Shown piece by piece: positions 62,598 to 64,000 of a stretch of 64,000 nucleotides of DNA. The first letter of the stretch is position 1. Every line of letters begins with the position of its first letter. The DNA comes from Fodinibacter sp963833495 (lineage in GTDB: Bacteria; Actinomycetota; Actinomycetes; Actinomycetales; Dermatophilaceae). The notes under the pieces were generated by a model, which had not been told where the DNA came from, did no database searches, and saw only the letters and a list, made by a program, of their open reading frames with translations. Position numbers and translations under genes: made by a program. Location: the NCBI GenBank assembly GCA_963833495.1, contig CAWHYJ010000004.1:281325-345324 (forward strand), written 5' to 3'.

Positions 62598-62977
62598 GAC
62601 GCGTCGACGACCTCGGCGAAGTCCTGCTCGATGCGCTCGGACTGGCGGGTGTACCAGCGGGCCAGGAACCACGCCGCGGGGTAGACGGCGATGCCGAGCA
62701 CCAGCCACGGGAACGGCAGCCCGGCCACCGTGATGGTGCGCGTGGCCGGCACCAGGAGAAGCGTGATGGGCAGCGCGGCCAGCCCCACGACGGTGAGCGC
62801 GAGGACGGCGACGGACAGCCGCAGCTGGGCCCGCATCAGGCCCTCGAGGTAGACGTCACCGAGCTCGGTCTGCTCGTCGAGGTCGCGCGAGACCGGCCGG
62901 GCGTGCATCGGGGCGGCGCCGCGCCGCGAGCTGGTGACCCGCACCCGCTGTGGGGCACCGCCCGCCGGGGTGGTCAC
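62594..62977 (-). CDS. Small two-helix membrane protein, DUF485-like partner
   Basis: 127 residues from GTG 62977. After a hydrophilic N-terminus (about 50 residues) come two helices, LRLSVAVLALTVVGLAALPITLLLV and FPWLVLGIAVYPAAWFLARWYTRQ, then an acidic end. The arrangement parallels the DUF485 gene of actP. It is four bases after the response regulator stop and overlaps the symporter gene. Confidence 0.85.
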   Translation of the reverse strand: MTTPAGGAPQRVRVTSSRRGAAPMHARPVSRDLDEQTELGDVYLEGLMRAQLRLSVAVLALTVVGLAALPITLLLVPATRTITVAGLPFPWLVLGIAVYPAAWFLARWYTRQSERIEQDFAEVVDAS

Positions 62978-62981
62978 GGAC

Positions 62982-63773
62982 TCAGCCGCCGCTCGGGCGC
63001 TTGTCGCCGATGGGCCGGCGCAGGAGGGTGTCGCGCAGGTGCTTGGTGTGCCGCCGGCTGACCTGGAGCTCGACGTTGCCGACGACCACGGAGCACCGGC
63101 CGTGGTCCATCCGCACCTCGCTGACGTGGGGCAGGGCGACCAGGGTGCTGCGGTGGATGCGCACGAACCCGTGCTCGGCCCAACGGTCCTCGAGCACCGT
63201 CAGCGGCACGCGCACCAGGTGCGAGCCGGTCTCGGTGTGCAGCCGCGCGTAGTCGCCGTGGGCCTGGGCGTAGCGGATCTGGCTGCGCGTGATGAACCGG
63301 GTCACGCCACCCAGCTCGACCGGGATGGTCTCGTCCTCGACCACCGGAGCCGCCGGCTCGGCCGGTGCGGACGGCATCCCGGGAGGTTTCTCGATCTGCG
63401 CCACCACGACCCGGCGGATGGCCTCGGAGAGGCGCTCGGGGCGCACCGGCTTCATGACGTAGTCGGTGGCCGCCAGCGCGAAGGCGTCGACCGCGTGCTC
63501 GTCGTGCGCGGTGACGAAGACGATCTGCGGGCGCACGCTGAACCGTGAGATCACCCGGGCCAGCGCCATGCCGTCGAGGCCCGGCATCGAGATGTCGCTG
63601 AAGACGACGTCGACGTCGCGGCCGTCGAGCACCTGCAGGGCCTCGGTGCCGCTGGAGGCGGTGATGACCTCGGAGACGCGGTCGTCGCGCCCGAGGAGGT
63701 AGCCGAGGTCGGAGAGCGCCGGCAGCTCGTCGTCGACGACGAGCGCCGTGAGTCCCACGTCGTTGGTGGACAT
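62982..63773 (-). CDS. LytR/AlgR family response regulator (LytTR DNA-binding)
   Basis: 263 residues from ATG 63773. Receiver domain with acidic VVDDE, phosphorylatable Asp in VVFSDISMPG, Thr in VFVTAHD and Lys in YVMKPV. A Pro/Ala linker leads to a LytTR domain (RYAQAHGDYARLHTETGSHLVRVPLTVLEDRW, FVRIHRSTLVAL). Located between its kinase (63795 on) and the symporter unit, so it likely regulates carboxylate uptake. Confidence 0.95.
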   Translation of the reverse strand: MSTNDVGLTALVVDDELPALSDLGYLLGRDDRVSEVITASSGTEALQVLDGRDVDVVFSDISMPGLDGMALARVISRFSVRPQIVFVTAHDEHAVDAFALAATDYVMKPVRPERLSEAIRRVVVAQIEKPPGMPSAPAEPAAPVVEDETIPVELGGVTRFITRSQIRYAQAHGDYARLHTETGSHLVRVPLTVLEDRWAEHGFVRIHRSTLVALPHVSEVRMDHGRCSVVVGNVELQVSRRHTKHLRDTLLRRPIGDKRPSGG

Positions 63774-63794
63774 GGGGGGAGCCTACGACCCCGA

Positions 63795-64000
63795 CTACGA
63801 CGCCGCGTGGATGCCGGGAGCGAACTTTGGCACGCGGAACGACACCTTCGTGCCAGCGCCCACCGCGGTCTCGACGACGAGGCCGAACTCGTCGCCGTAG
63901 ACCTGCCGAAGGCGGGCGTCGACGTTGCCCAGGCCGATCGAGTCGCTGGCGTGCGCGCCGTCGAGGATCTGCCGCACCCGCTGCGGATCGGTGCCGACGC
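63795..64000 (-). CDS. Sensor histidine kinase, C-terminal fragment (gene continues beyond the window)
   Basis: About 68 codons of the ATPase domain end: SIGLGNVDARLRQVYGDEFGLVVETAVGAGTKVSFRVPKF, the G2 box and last strand typical of LytS-type (His_kinase) sensors paired with LytTR regulators. The rest lies to the right. 21 nt before the regulator start. Confidence 0.85.
   Translation of the reverse strand, partial: VGTDPQRVRQILDGAHASDSIGLGNVDARLRQVYGDEFGLVVETAVGAGTKVSFRVPKFAPGIHAAS

Overview
The window is high-GC actinobacterial DNA, roughly 70-72% G+C by eye, with many GTG starts, short ATGA/GTGA overlaps, a WhiB protein, F420-type enzymes, a MarP protease and a PonA2-like penicillin-binding protein. 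Gene content and style suggest a Micrococcales member, plausibly the Intrasporangiaceae group; that placement is inference. No origin, rRNA, CRISPR array or recognisable transposase was seen.

Layout. 0-9.4 kb is core: tRNA-Ser, the small SRP RNA, a FrnE/DsbA-like oxidoreductase, an ABC permease/ATPase pair, dnaX, an acyltransferase, a metal-binding HMA protein, recR and a DUF5063 gene. 9.4-15.4 kb holds a ferredoxin-reductase-like flavoprotein, an unusual intergenic repeat cluster, lysC-asd (the asd product lacks the catalytic cysteine), a pyrophosphate-type phosphofructokinase and small genes. 15.7-33 kb is mostly accessory: a NarL-type two-component system, a phospholipase D family enzyme, an ATP-grasp ligase coupled to an Asp/Glu racemase, an amidase, F420-type redox genes around a MarR regulator, dehydrogenases, a regulator-cupin-SDR cluster, and a Fic gene with gene remnants beside tRNA-Pro. 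Two genes here are truncated (a GAP-family gene and a zinc alcohol dehydrogenase).

33-55 kb follows a gene order that, from memory, is conserved as far away as Mycobacterium tuberculosis (acs, holin-like protein, marP, Nudix, nth, crp, metallo-beta-lactamase protein, ridA, DUF4177, two ArsA ATPases, whiB4, ponA2, metallophosphoesterase). Within it sits an insertion at 42.5-46 kb: an AbiEi/DUF559 gene bracketed by two related inverted-repeat elements, followed by a divergent HxlR regulator and MFS exporter. 55-64 kb is carbon metabolism: phenylalanine hydroxylase, an ActP-type acetate symporter with its DUF485 partner, the threonine-to-glycine operon tdh-kbl, and a second solute:sodium symporter module with a LytTR two-component system. 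With acs, these genes form an acetate/acetyl-CoA neighbourhood: kbl makes acetyl-CoA, ActP imports acetate and Acs activates it.

The main structural signals that gene annotation does not explain are an octamer, GGATGCCG/CGGCATCC, seen about 85 times (about one per 750 bases) in genes and between them, and several families of dispersed intergenic inverted repeats, some at the edges of truncated or inserted genes.
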